Shown here in pieces: positions 5,218-13,889 of a stretch of 19,548 nucleotides of DNA. The stretch is taken from the NCBI GenBank assembly GCA_015259045.1, contig JABZHD010000007.1:1-19548 (forward strand). Direction: 5' to 3'. The position numbers were made by a program, and so were the translations under genes. Under the pieces are notes generated by a model. The model had not been told where the DNA came from. It did no database searches and worked only from the letters and a program-made list of their open reading frames with translations. Origin of the DNA: Atopobium sp. Lineage in GTDB: Bacteria > Actinomycetota > Coriobacteriia > Coriobacteriales > Atopobiaceae. Each line of letters begins with the position of its first letter. Positions within the stretch are counted from its first letter, which is position 1.

Positions 5218-7878
5218 TTATGCCTTTGCAACCTCGGTAAGGTTGGTAAGGATCTTGTCGTCCTTCTTATCCCACTTTGGAGCAGGACGGAAGAGCTGGA
5301 AGAGAATTGCTGCCAAGAAGATGAAGGCAATAACAGTCCACACACCAAAGGAACCAAGGACAAAGAACTCCCAGAACTGATTGATCATCAGGCCAACAAT
5401 CCATGCAAATACGCACTGATAGCCAATAGCAAACCAGAACCACTTAGAGTCGTTCATTTGTCGACGAATAGAACCTACTGCAGCGAAGCAAGGTGCGTCA
5501 AGCATATTGAATGCCACAAATGCACACATTGCACCAACGTGGAGGATACCACCAGCATCAGTAAACATACCAGCAAAGCCAGACCACATAGTGACAGACT
5601 TCTCACTTGCATCGCCAAGGCCATAAAGAACGCCAAAGGTGGAAACAAGATTCTCTTTTGCAATCAAAGCAGAAATAGAAGCTACAGTTGCCTGCCAATT
5701 TCCAAATCCAAGTGGAGAGAAGATAAATCCAATAGAACCGCCAATAGCAGCAAGCAAAGAAAAGTCCATAACATTATCAGGAGCACCCTGAATACCTGGG
5801 AGATAGCCGAATACTCCATTTGCGCCGTCCCAGTTAGCCCAGCCAAAATTGGATAAAACCCAAATTCCAATTGCTGCAGCAAAAATAATGGTACCAGCTT
5901 TAATAATATACGCAGAAATACGCTCCCAAACATGCATTGCCCAAGACTTAAGAGAAGGCATGTGATAATCAGGAAGTTCCATGACAAATGGTGCTGGCTC
6001 TCCCTCAAAAGCCTTAGTCTTCTTTAGCATGATTGCAGAAATAACAATCATAGCTACACCCAAGAAATAAAAGGCTGGGGCAATCCACCAAGCAGTAGTT
6101 CCTCCAATAAGAACACCCATAATCAAGGCAATAATAGGCTGTTTTGCCGAACATGGAATCATAGTGGTAAGCATAATCGTCATGCGACGATCTTTCTCAT
6201 TTTCAATAGTACGAGTAGAAAGAACGCCAGGAACACCACAACCAGAGGAGATAAGAAGTGGAATAAAAGACTTACCTGATAGACCAAAACGACGGAAGAC
6301 ACGGTCCATAACAAAAGCAACGCGGCTCATATATCCGCAGTCTTCCAAGAAACACAACATAACAAACAAGACAAACATCTGTGGAATAAAGCCAAGAACA
6401 GCACCTACGCCGCCGATAATACCGTCAACTACAAGACTGGTGATGACGGGGCTTGCGCCAGCACCCTCAAGAGCGCCGCGAGCAAGCGTAGGAATACCAG
6501 GGACATACATGCCGTACTCAGATGCCTCTGGCTCAGTAGCAGCGCCTTCAACAGCGGTCTTGAAGCCCGCAGCAGTTACGCCGCCCAGAGTCTGAAGTTC
6601 TTGACCTTCAGCAAGAATTGGGTTGCCGTTTGCGTCAAGCTGAAGAGGATTGTCGTCAGTATCAACGAAGTTGCCATCCTCATCATGAACTGGTGCGCTC
6701 AGAGCAACAACGTTCTTCTTGGCAGTCTCTGCCTCAAAGCTGGTGATAGCGTCAGAATCCCACTGTTTTGCGGAAATTGCAGCACGCACCTCAGTAGTAT
6801 CAATGCCAGCCTCGTCAGCTGCGTTGAGATAAGCGTCGATCTGGTCACCATAGTGATGCGAATCAAAATCATCTTTTGCCTGACTATACTCTGCATCTCC
6901 GATGCCTAATACGTGAAAACCTTTGTCAAACAGATTATCATTGACCCAGTTAGTAGCATTGATGCCAACAGTAGAAATAGAGATAAAGTACACCAGGGAC
7001 ATAACAATAACAAAAATAGGAAGACCGAGAATACGGTTAGTGACAACACGGTCAATCTTCTCGGAAGTAGACAGCTTCTTAGGTGCCTTTTTGACACAAG
7101 CTGCCATTACGCCAGCAATCCACTCATAACGGTCAGACGTGATGATGGACTCAGCGTCGTCATCACGAGATTTCTCAACTGCAGAAATAATCTTCTCAAT
7201 TTCTGCGGTCTTCTCGGCAGAAAGATTAAGAGGGGCAATTGCAGCTGCATCGCGCTCAAAGACCTTAATTGAATACCAACGAGAAAGAGATGCTGGAGCA
7301 AGGCCCTCGATTGCAGCAGCAATCTTGCCAAGAGCCTCTTCAACCTCTGGGGTAAAGCACTTAACACCCTCAGCAGGAGTTCCCTCCTGGCCAGCCTTAA
7401 TTGCCGTCTTTACCAGAGTATCAATGTTCTTGTTACGAAGTGCGGAGACCTCAACAACCTCAACGCCAAGCTGCTTAGAAAGCTCCTTGACATCAATGAC
7501 GTCACCAGACTCCTTGAGCAGGTCAACCATGTTAAGACCAAGGACAACTGGACGACCAGCCTCAAGAATCTGAGTAGTCAGATAGAGGTTACGCTCTAGG
7601 TTAGTAACATCGAGAAGGTCAATGATAGTATCAGGGCGCTCGTTAATGAGATAGTCACGTGATACCTGCTCCTCAGGTGAATAAGGAGACAGAGAATAAA
7701 TACCAGGAAGGTCGACAAAGGTGACGTCCTTATCAGCTCGCCAGTTTGCCTGCTTCTTCTCAACAGTAACGCCAGGCCAGTTGCCGACGTAACCGTTTGA
7801 GCCCGTAAGCTCATTGAATAGGGTGGTCTTACCGCAGTTTGGATTACCTGCAAGACCAATAATAGTCTTTTGTGCCAT
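5218..7878 (-). CDS. feoB: Ferrous iron transporter FeoB with large extracytoplasmic insertion
   Basis: 886 residues (usual length about 650-780); GTPase-gated Fe2+ uptake across the cytoplasmic membrane. N-terminal G domain: G1 GNPNCGKT 11-18, GVT at 36-38, G3 DLPG 56-59, G4 NMVD 116-119, G5 SAL 145-147. A helical GDI-like domain extends to about 275 and the first membrane helix is about 284-305. Residues about 306-475 form an insertion, predicted outside the membrane, that most FeoB lack. It is acidic and includes D/N/G runs (399-419). The permease core then resumes at VVDGIIGGVG with the conserved GCGVPG and PCSAKQP gate motifs, ending in a short basic tail. The ATG overlaps the feoA stop (TAATG), so the two are translationally coupled. 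Family identity is certain; the role of the insertion is unknown. Confidence 0.96.
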   Translation of the reverse strand: MAQKTIIGLAGNPNCGKTTLFNELTGSNGYVGNWPGVTVEKKQANWRADKDVTFVDLPGIYSLSPYSPEEQVSRDYLINERPDTIIDLLDVTNLERNLYLTTQILEAGRPVVLGLNMVDLLKESGDVIDVKELSKQLGVEVVEVSALRNKNIDTLVKTAIKAGQEGTPAEGVKCFTPEVEEALGKIAAAIEGLAPASLSRWYSIKVFERDAAAIAPLNLSAEKTAEIEKIISAVEKSRDDDAESIITSDRYEWIAGVMAACVKKAPKKLSTSEKIDRVVTNRILGLPIFVIVMSLVYFISISTVGINATNWVNDNLFDKGFHVLGIGDAEYSQAKDDFDSHHYGDQIDAYLNAADEAGIDTTEVRAAISAKQWDSDAITSFEAETAKKNVVALSAPVHDEDGNFVDTDDNPLQLDANGNPILAEGQELQTLGGVTAAGFKTAVEGAATEPEASEYGMYVPGIPTLARGALEGAGASPVITSLVVDGIIGGVGAVLGFIPQMFVLFVMLCFLEDCGYMSRVAFVMDRVFRRFGLSGKSFIPLLISSGCGVPGVLSTRTIENEKDRRMTIMLTTMIPCSAKQPIIALIMGVLIGGTTAWWIAPAFYFLGVAMIVISAIMLKKTKAFEGEPAPFVMELPDYHMPSLKSWAMHVWERISAYIIKAGTIIFAAAIGIWVLSNFGWANWDGANGVFGYLPGIQGAPDNVMDFSLLAAIGGSIGFIFSPLGFGNWQATVASISALIAKENLVSTFGVLYGLGDASEKSVTMWSGFAGMFTDAGGILHVGAMCAFVAFNMLDAPCFAAVGSIRRQMNDSKWFWFAIGYQCVFAWIVGLMINQFWEFFVLGSFGVWTVIAFIFLAAILFQLFRPAPKWDKKDDKILTNLTEVAKA

Positions 7879-8123
7879 TAGGCTTCCTCTACCTTGTGAA
7901 CGTCTACTACTTCAATGCTTGCAGCTTCATCCTTGCGGATAGAAAGCTCGTAGCCACGAACTGTGAGCTCAATTGGGTCTCCCAGTGGTGCTACCTTTTT
8001 GACGTGAACCTCAGTACCCTTAGTAAGGCCCATGTCCATGATGCGACGTTTCACGGCGCCTACACCCTTTAGCGCAGCAACCGTGCAACTCTCCCCCACC
8101 TTAACTTCTTTCAGAGTTGCCAT
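7878..8123 (-). CDS. feoA: FeoA, SH3-like partner of FeoB (proximal copy)
   Basis: 81 residues, a small cytoplasmic beta-barrel (SH3-like) protein needed for FeoB activity. It shows the family pattern: an N-terminal VGESCTV strand, then RRIMDMGLTKGTEV at about 26-39, and the C-terminal IELTVRGYELSIRKDEA. Good ribosome site (GAAAGGAAGG). The stop codon TAA overlaps the feoB ATG by one base. This copy has the most typical FeoA sequence of the two in the operon. Confidence 0.92.
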   Translation of the reverse strand: MATLKEVKVGESCTVAALKGVGAVKRRIMDMGLTKGTEVHVKKVAPLGDPIELTVRGYELSIRKDEAASIEVVDVHKVEEA

Positions 8124-8192
8124 AACCTTCCTTTCATCGAAACACGTATTAAAAGCCGCGGGTTTTACCAGCAGCGCAATACAACAAAGTGT

Positions 8193-8459
8193 TTAGAGCG
8201 GAGAAACCATGATGTGCGACGACATCTGACGGTTCAGTCCAAGTCGTGCACCCTTAACGCTAACAATAACGTCGCCGTTGACTCGTGAAATAACCTTTAC
8301 CTCGGCGCCCTCAACAAAACCAAGTGTTGAGAGGTGCTGGCGAAGATCAGAAGCACCCTTAACCGTTACGATCAACGCAGTCTCTCCCTCACCAAGCATG
8401 GCAAGAGGAAGAACTGGACCAGAATTCGCAGGACCCTGTGAGGTCTTTTCTGTATCCAT
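8193..8459 (-). CDS. feoA: Second FeoA-domain protein
   Basis: 88 residues, first gene of the feo operon. After a Pro/Gly-rich leader of about 18 residues it shows a FeoA-like fold: LGEGETALIV, then LRQHLSTLGFVEGAEVKVISR, and VIVSVKGARLGLNRQMSSHIMV. Paired FeoA proteins before FeoB are known in several anaerobes. The two copies differ strongly, so they probably have distinct contacts with FeoB. GGGGGA precedes the ATG by a few bases, the same strong ribosome site as fezA. A 69-base gap separates it from the next feoA. Confidence 0.85.
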   Translation of the reverse strand: MDTEKTSQGPANSGPVLPLAMLGEGETALIVTVKGASDLRQHLSTLGFVEGAEVKVISRVNGDVIVSVKGARLGLNRQMSSHIMVSPL

Positions 8460-8515
8460 GCATCCCCCAAAATAACGTAGGCAAACTAAGTTTGCTCTTT
8501 CGAACTTTTACTTCA

Positions 8516-8546
8516 TTAGTATCAACTAAAAGTTAAGGTAATTCAA
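8516..8546 (-). promoter_or_regulatory. feo promoter with palindromic operator over the -10
   Basis: On the minus strand, TTGAAT (8541-8546) and GATACT (8518-8523) are spaced 17 bases apart. The -10 lies inside the perfect palindrome TTAGT-N4-ACTAA (8516-8529). Half-sites TTAG/CTAA recall DtxR/IdeR/MntR-family operators. Repression of iron uptake at high iron is the natural reading; the identity of the regulator is not shown here. Confidence 0.45.
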
Positions 8547-8571
8547 CTTTCATTTAATAATTAAAATAAAA

Positions 8572-8613
8572 ATAAGGCGAGAAACTCTGTCTACCAGTGG
8601 TTTCTCGCCTTAT
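8572..8613 (-). terminator. Rho-independent terminator of ppc, built from two inverted repeat copies
   Basis: ATAAGGCGAGAAAC and GTTTCTCGCCTTAT form a perfect 14-base-pair stem with a 14-base loop. On the minus strand TTTTATTTT follows. Each arm is a copy of the 11-mer TAAGGCGAGAA that recurs elsewhere in the window. Confidence 0.85.
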
Positions 8614-8699
8614 AAATATTGCAACTTTATTTCAGGTAATCCTAGTTTTACGTAAACATAAACGATTGTTTGCTCAAGCTTACGGCAAGCTGTGTGACA

Positions 8700-11566
8700 T
8701 CAGCCCGTATTCTGCAGACCTGCGGCAACACCAGACACGGTGCACAAAATCAAATACGTAATGTTTGCACGTTCCTCTGGAGTAAGCATGTCATCCCTTA
8801 TACGAAGCTCAGACAGGGCATGCACCTGCGTAACCGAGAGAATATTAACAAATGGCAGACGCAGGCGGATAACAGGACCAAGCACACGACGGTTCTCCAA
8901 CGGCCACTTGTTACCGGTGATAGCAAGGACCCACTTGCGCGTCAACGACATCTCGGAGAGAACCATCTCCGAAAGTTCAGGGCGATCACCCAGAGCCAGA
9001 TAAAGCCTTGCAATACGAGCATCAATTTTGGAGATTGACATCTCAATGTTGTCGATAAACGTAGTGAACAGCGGCCACTCTTTATATGCCTCGCGGAGGC
9101 GTTCGATATCCCCTACTGCCTCGCAGGCACTGCCCAGTCCGTACCAAGCAGCCAGGTTGATACGAGCCTGTGACCAGGAGAAAATCCAGGGGATAGCACG
9201 CAAGTCATCAAGAGACTTGGCGCCCAGGCCACGTTTTGCAGGTCTTGAACCAATGGGGAGAAGACCAATCTCTGTCAGAGGGGTAACAACCGAGAACCAC
9301 TCAGCAAAGCCATCGGAGTGAATGAGCTCCAAAAAACGCTGCTTGGACGCTTTATCAAGCTCAGAAGCGAGCGAAGCAAACTTCACGTCTGTCTGGGTAT
9401 TCTTCTGTTCAATAGAAGGTGCCATCTGAAGCAGTGTTGCTCCAGCAACGGACTCTACGTGACGACGAGCAAGCGTTGGGTCACCATAGCGAGCAAAAAT
9501 AACTTCTCCCTGCTCAGTAAGTTTAAAGCGACCGTTGACTGAGCCTTTGGGCTGAGAAAGAACAGCACGGTTTGCAGGACCACCGCCACGACCAACTGCA
9601 CCGCCACGACCATGCATCAAGATAAGGTCAATGGAGTTCTTCTCTGCCCACTCTGCCAAAGCAGCCTGGGTCTTATGCAGCACCAACGTTGCCGTAGTTG
9701 GTCCCTCGTCCTTCGAGGAATCGGAATAGCCCAGCATGACCTCAAGCTTGCGGTCTGTCTGAGCAAGACGTGCCTGTACCTCAGGAAGCTGAATTACCTG
9801 GTCAAGTGTAGCAACAGCGTTCTCAAGGTCTTCAATTTGCTCAAAGAGTGGAATAACGTCTAGTACAGGAACGTCTTCTTCATTTGCAAACGCAAGACGT
9901 GCAAGTTTGTAGACATTCTCAACATCCTGAGCAGACTGCGTAAACGAAATAATATAGCGACGAGCAGCGTTGATACCGTTCTTCTTTTGAATTGAACCAA
10001 TGGAGCGGAAGGTATCCAGCACTTCTTGAGTCATAGCATCAAGCTTGGCGGGTTTCTCGGCAGTTGATGGATGTGCCTCAAGATCTGCAAGTGCGCGCTT
10101 GTGCACCAAAGAGTGCTGACGGAACTCCATCTCTACCAAGTGGAAGCCAAAAGTTTGAGCCTGCCAGATAAGCTTCTGAACAGGACCGTAGGCAATACGG
10201 AAAGCCCCTGCTTGAGCCAGTGAATCCTGAATAACGCGCAGATCAGCAATAAACTCTTCAGCGTTTTGATACATCAGGTCAGCATTGCGCTCAATGGTGG
10301 CGCTGAGTCGGCCAGAAATGACGCGCATTGCCGCACGGTGCAACTCAGACCCAGCCTTATCAATAGCCCTAGAGGGCAGGGCCTGGCTCATTTCTACCTG
10401 CTGTGCCCAAAGATTGACAAGCGCAGGCGAAGCTGGAGTAGAAATACCATCAAGCGTCAGGCCTCGACTGACTTCCTTGGTAGCCCGAGCCAGTGCCTGC
10501 AGTACGTGTACACGGTACTTCTCGGCAACTTGGCGAGAAACCAGAGCAGTAACATTAGGGTTACCGTCGCGGTCGGAGCCAATCCAACTACCTGGACGGA
10601 AAAATGGTGGGCAGACAGGCGACACACAACCAGCGTTTTCTCCCAGCACCCAGTTATCAAAGCGGCGATATACCGAAGGAACCATCTCAAAAAGGGTGGT
10701 ATCAAAAATGTTGAGGACAGTATCTGCCTCCTCCAAAGGAGTTGGCTTTTTATGGCCGATAGGAGACGTACGGAATAGGCCGTCAATCTCTTGCAGCATG
10801 CGACGCTCGTTTTCCACACGAGCAGGACCACCAAGCCTCTGACGCTCATCAAGAAGCTCTGAGATGGTACGGATTCGGCGCTCAACGTTTTTACGACGAG
10901 CCTCAGTTGGATGCGCGGTAAAGACGGGGTGGAACTCAAGACGATTAAGACGTGCTTTTGCCTCTTCTTCACCGCACTCGTCATAAGCTGTCTATATGCA
11001 ACGGTTATCTCATTGATAGGGTCTTCTGCAGAAGATGGATCAACAGAAGCCTCACGAGAGCGCAGGCTGGTAACGCGATAATTCTCTTCACAAAGATTTG
11101 CTAAGTGGAAGAAAGTTACAAATGCGCGCATGAGAAGCACAGAGTCTTCCATGCTTAGGTTGTCAATGGTAGAAGCAAAACGCAGAAAAGCATTAAGCGA
11201 TTCCTTCTCTGAATCTACTTTGAGTACCGCATTGATTGCCTCAAGCAGCAAAGGTGCGCGAGTTGTAGACAAATCATCTGGTCCAGCTTTAATTGCTTCA
11301 ACCAACAACGTGTCAAAACTAGTAAGAAGATCTGGATTGTACTCAGCAAGCACTTTTCTTACCAAACGCAAAAAGAAGGTAAGGTTATCGCGCAGAGGAG
11401 CTGGCGCTTTAAGCGCTTGAATAAGGGTACGAGCAGCAGCAATCTCATTCCCGCGTCGTTCAAGAAGCGACTGAGCTACTTCAGAAGTTGTTGCACCATC
11501 GATGGGTTTCTCGTCAAAAGAAGCATTGCTGGACTCTAGATTTGAATCTTGAGGATTGCCTGCCAT
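8700..11566 (-). pseudogene. ppc: Phosphoenolpyruvate carboxylase, one-base frameshift (or sequencing error)
   Basis: Converts phosphoenolpyruvate and bicarbonate to oxaloacetate. The N-terminal part (11566 to about 10990, about 190 residues) and the C-terminal part (about 10994 to 8700) are in different frames. A single missing base near 10985-10998 explains it: the downstream frame begins AYDECGEEEAK after a TAG, and the span of 2867 bases is one short of a multiple of three. Repaired, the protein would have about 955 residues, normal for the family. The catalytic motifs are present: FTAHPTEA (His), GYSDSSKDEG, HGRGGAVGRGGG, and the C-terminal QNTG. The start MAGNPQ was chosen because GGAAAGGA lies five bases before that ATG; two earlier in-frame ATGs lack spacing for it. 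All else looks under selection, so an assembly error or very recent mutation is likely. Confidence 0.88.
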
Positions 11567-11746
11567 GCTCATCCTTTCCCACATGACTCAGAATACGTAC
11601 TATCTACCATACCCTTTTGTAACAATCTTCGCACGATTGTTTGTCAATCTGTTACCTAATGTACATCGTGGACTACAATCGATACAACAAATAAAAATTG
11701 ATATATCAAAGTTTCTAACCGCGCTAAAGAAGATCTTAGGTTTTAC
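11567..11746. promoter_or_regulatory. Divergent promoter region ppc / flippase with inverted repeat
   Basis: For ppc, the minus strand has a perfect -35 TTGACA (11642-11647) but no good -10 at 16-18 bases. Between them lies the inverted repeat ACAATC-N7-GATTGT (11622-11640), a possible operator. For the flippase (plus), TTACCT and TACAAT spaced 16 bases apart form a weak candidate. Confidence 0.35.
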
Positions 11747-13180
11747 ATGCTCAATCCATTCAAGAAAAGTCGTACTGCGTACAACAATTCTTCCGTACAT
11801 AAGCAGGTAGAGCGTCTACGCACACCTCGCTATGAGCTTGATGACTCGCGCACAAACGGGGGTCAACCTGGCATTGTGGTTACATGGTGGACCAGGCTTC
11901 TCTCTGCCGTGGTCTCTGGCGATATTGCTAATCAAGACGAGCAATACTTGGCACATCAAACGTCCCAGGATTATCTCTTCAATGCACTTGGACAAGGTGC
12001 CTGGGGTGCACTTTTCCCGCTTTTAACTGTTGTTTGCTCCCAGCTTGTTGGCATTGAACAAGCAGGACTTTTCTCCATGGCATTTGTTGTGGCAACGCTT
12101 TTGTTATTTATTGCCCAATACGGCGTTCGTACGTATCAAGTTTCCGACATAGCTGAACAACGTAGTTTTTCTGATTACCAGATTCAACGCGCAGCTACTG
12201 TTGTTGTCATGGTGACAGTTGGCCTTATTTGGTGTTTCTTTAAAGGCTACACCGAGCCCATGTTTTCTATCTGTACCGGAGCGTTGCTCTTTAGGGCAGT
12301 TGACGGTATGGCCGATGTCTACGAAGGTCGTCTTCAGCAAAAAGACAAACTCTACCTCGCAGGACTCAGTCAAGCTCTTAGGTGTAGTGCCAGTTTTATT
12401 CTCTTTACTGTTGTGTTGTTTGTTACCAGAAATCTTGTATGGGCAAGTTGGAGCATGGGTATTTGTGCCCTTGTTACCTTGGTATTTGTTTCTGCTCCCC
12501 TAGCCATTCTTGAGACCGATAAAAGCGTGCGCTTCAAGCTTGCAAACATCAAAGATATCTTTGTACAGTGCTGGCCTCTCTTTTTAGCACTTTTCCTCTA
12601 CAACCTTATTGATTCTTTGCCAAAGTTTGCCATGGAAGGCACGCTTTCTTACAGCAATCAGTTGTACTTCAACGCACTTTATTTCCCAGCCCACACTATT
12701 TTGATGATCTCTACGCTCATCTACAGGCCACAGCTCTTCAAACTTGCTAGTTTGTTAGAAACCTCAATTCATAATCCCGCTAATAAGAAACGCTTTGGCG
12801 TAATTGTACTTGCAATGTTTGGAGCCATTGCCGTGGTCACCATTAGTACCGCTGCATTTGTCGAGTTCATTGGCATTCCTCTTAACGGCTTCTTATATGG
12901 CGTTGATTTTGAGCAATATCGTGGACTTGCACGCATTATGGTGGCCACGGGTGGACTTTGTGCTGCGATCGACTTTTTGTACCAGCTCATCACCATCATG
13001 CGAGTTCAAAAAGCCGTTACGCGCGCGTACCTCATTTCATTTGCTGTATCCATCCCCATTATCTGGATGATGGTTAGCTTTACTGGTCTTAATGGCGCAG
13101 TTATTGGCAGCTTCTCATCCATCCTTATCCTCTTCTTACTGCTTATCAGCGAATACGCTGTAGCACGCCTAAAGAGCTAA
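11747..13180 (+). CDS. Polysaccharide/lipid-linked oligosaccharide flippase (MATE/Wzx/MurJ-like)
   Basis: 477 residues. After a hydrophilic N-terminus of about 75 residues come about 12 hydrophobic helices with short loops, ending in ARLKS. The first helix region (YLFNALGQGAWGALFPLLTVV) and the pattern of paired helices match oligosaccharide flippases of the MOP superfamily, which move lipid-linked sugars across the membrane. No glycosyltransferase genes are nearby, so the substrate cannot be inferred. The long N-terminus before helix 1 is unusual. The ribosome site is poor and alternative downstream starts are possible. It stands alone between the divergent ppc and the convergent glutaredoxin. 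Confidence 0.75.
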   Translation: MLNPFKKSRTAYNNSSVHKQVERLRTPRYELDDSRTNGGQPGIVVTWWTRLLSAVVSGDIANQDEQYLAHQTSQDYLFNALGQGAWGALFPLLTVVCSQLVGIEQAGLFSMAFVVATLLLFIAQYGVRTYQVSDIAEQRSFSDYQIQRAATVVVMVTVGLIWCFFKGYTEPMFSICTGALLFRAVDGMADVYEGRLQQKDKLYLAGLSQALRCSASFILFTVVLFVTRNLVWASWSMGICALVTLVFVSAPLAILETDKSVRFKLANIKDIFVQCWPLFLALFLYNLIDSLPKFAMEGTLSYSNQLYFNALYFPAHTILMISTLIYRPQLFKLASLLETSIHNPANKKRFGVIVLAMFGAIAVVTISTAAFVEFIGIPLNGFLYGVDFEQYRGLARIMVATGGLCAAIDFLYQLITIMRVQKAVTRAYLISFAVSIPIIWMMVSFTGLNGAVIGSFSSILILFLLLISEYAVARLKS

Positions 13181-13230
13181 CCAACGTGGTCAAGACTGAA
13201 GAGCCATAAACTACCCCGTTTTCTAACGCA

Positions 13231-13267
13231 AAATCCCTCTGCTCCATACATTGGAACAGAGGGATTT
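13231..13267. terminator. Bidirectional terminator between flippase and glutaredoxin
   Basis: AAATCCCTCTG and CAGAGGGATTT form an 11-base stem, extended by TCCA/TGGA after one mismatch. T-runs occur on both strands, serving the convergent flippase (plus) and glutaredoxin (minus) genes. Confidence 0.8.
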
Positions 13268-13274
13268 TTGTTCA

Positions 13275-13285
13275 TAAGGCGAGAA
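13275..13285 (+). repeat. TAAGGCGAGAA repeat copy (intergenic)
   Basis: Exact copy of the recurrent 11-mer, between the bidirectional terminator and the end of the glutaredoxin gene. Confidence 0.6.
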
Positions 13286-13319
13286 AACCTACTGCTTGAC
13301 GGATTTCTCGGCAACGATC

Positions 13320-13637
13320 TTAGAAGGAGCAAGCACCGCCGATGGTGCAAGCAGCTGCAGCGGAACCATCGTCTGAATCATCGTTTGAACCAGAAACGTG
13401 GAAGACCTCAGAAAGGTAATTGATGATGTCGCCGGACTCATACATTGCCTTGCCGTCGATGAACAGACATGGGACCTGACGCTTACCGCCAACCTCAATA
13501 AGGCGCTCGCGAGCTGCGTCATCAGCAACGATATCGTGCATAGGAAGCTCAATGTTGTTCTGCTCCATAAAGGACATGACCTTGTGGCAGTATGGGCAGG
13601 TTGGCTTATAGAAAAGCTCAAGATTCTGAGTAGCCAT
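13320..13637 (-). CDS. Glutaredoxin-like thiol-disulfide oxidoreductase with Cys-containing tail
   Basis: 105 residues, thioredoxin fold, cytoplasmic. The active site is C14-P-Y-C17 after strand LELFYKP. The cis-proline segment is QVPCLFIDG (about 54-62), followed by MYESGDIINYL. An acidic Ser/Asp linker leads to a tail with two cysteines (CTIGGACSF, last 9 residues) that ordinary glutaredoxins of about 80 residues lack. The tail could supply a resolving cysteine or a metal site. AAAGGAG precedes the ATG. The partner reductant is unknown; NrdH-like or mycoredoxin-like roles are possible. Confidence 0.9.
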   Translation of the reverse strand: MATQNLELFYKPTCPYCHKVMSFMEQNNIELPMHDIVADDAARERLIEVGGKRQVPCLFIDGKAMYESGDIINYLSEVFHVSGSNDDSDDGSAAAACTIGGACSF

Positions 13638-13652
13638 AAAAACTCCTTTTGT

Positions 13653-13664
13653 TAGTAATTACTA
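13653..13664. promoter_or_regulatory. Palindrome in the glutaredoxin leader
   Basis: TAGTAATTACTA is a perfect 12-base palindrome just upstream of the ribosome site. With flanking bases it reads TTAGT-N4-ACTAC, close to the feo operator TTAGT-N4-ACTAA. A shared regulator is possible but unproven. Confidence 0.3.
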
Positions 13665-13720
13665 CTACTTTGTCTATACCCATCACGTTGCAGTTGTTTC
13701 ACATGGATTTAGATAGGCAT

Positions 13721-13742
13721 AAAAATAGCCGCACAAGGCGGC
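13721..13742 (-). terminator. Terminator of the tRNA-Thr gene
   Basis: GCCGC-N5-GCGGC stem; on the minus strand it is followed by TATTTTTA. It lies 15 bases after the tRNA 3' end. Confidence 0.7.
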
Positions 13743-13756
13743 CATTTAGTAGTTGA

Positions 13757-13832
13757 TGGTGCCAGCAACCAGGATCGAACTGATGACCCCCGCTTTACGA
13801 GAGCGGTGCTCTACCAACTGAGCTATGCTGGC
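13757..13832 (-). tRNA. tRNA-Thr, anticodon CGT
   Basis: 76 bases with a complete cloverleaf: acceptor GCCAGCA/TGCTGGC, D-arm GCTC/GAGC with AGTTGGTA, anticodon stem CCGCT/AGCGG, loop CTCGTAA with anticodon CGT (plus-strand 13797-13799), T-arm ATCAG-TTCGATC-CTGGT, discriminator A, and encoded CCA. Reads ACG codons. Confidence 0.95.
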
Positions 13833-13889
13833 GTGCAAAAGCGCGCTAACAACTATACGGGGAAGCCCTGTATTATTCAAGCAGAAATA

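Noticed and set aside
5107..5856. 249-residue plus-strand open frame opposite feoB
   Set aside because: Antisense to strongly conserved FeoB membrane segments; its composition is that of a shadow frame, and it begins in the terminator region.
8640..8699. Small hairpin AGCTT/AAGCT and TTTACGTAAA palindrome after ppc
   Set aside because: Short stems in AT-rich DNA without a T-run; the real terminator lies at 8572-8613.
10266..10842. Plus-strand open frames of 170 and 185 residues
   Set aside because: Antisense to the conserved ppc core, with no ribosome sites or recognisable domains.
10457..11584. Separate 375-residue gene
   Set aside because: Its first 190 residues are the PEP carboxylase N-terminus; the rest is out-of-frame translation of the same gene after the frameshift.
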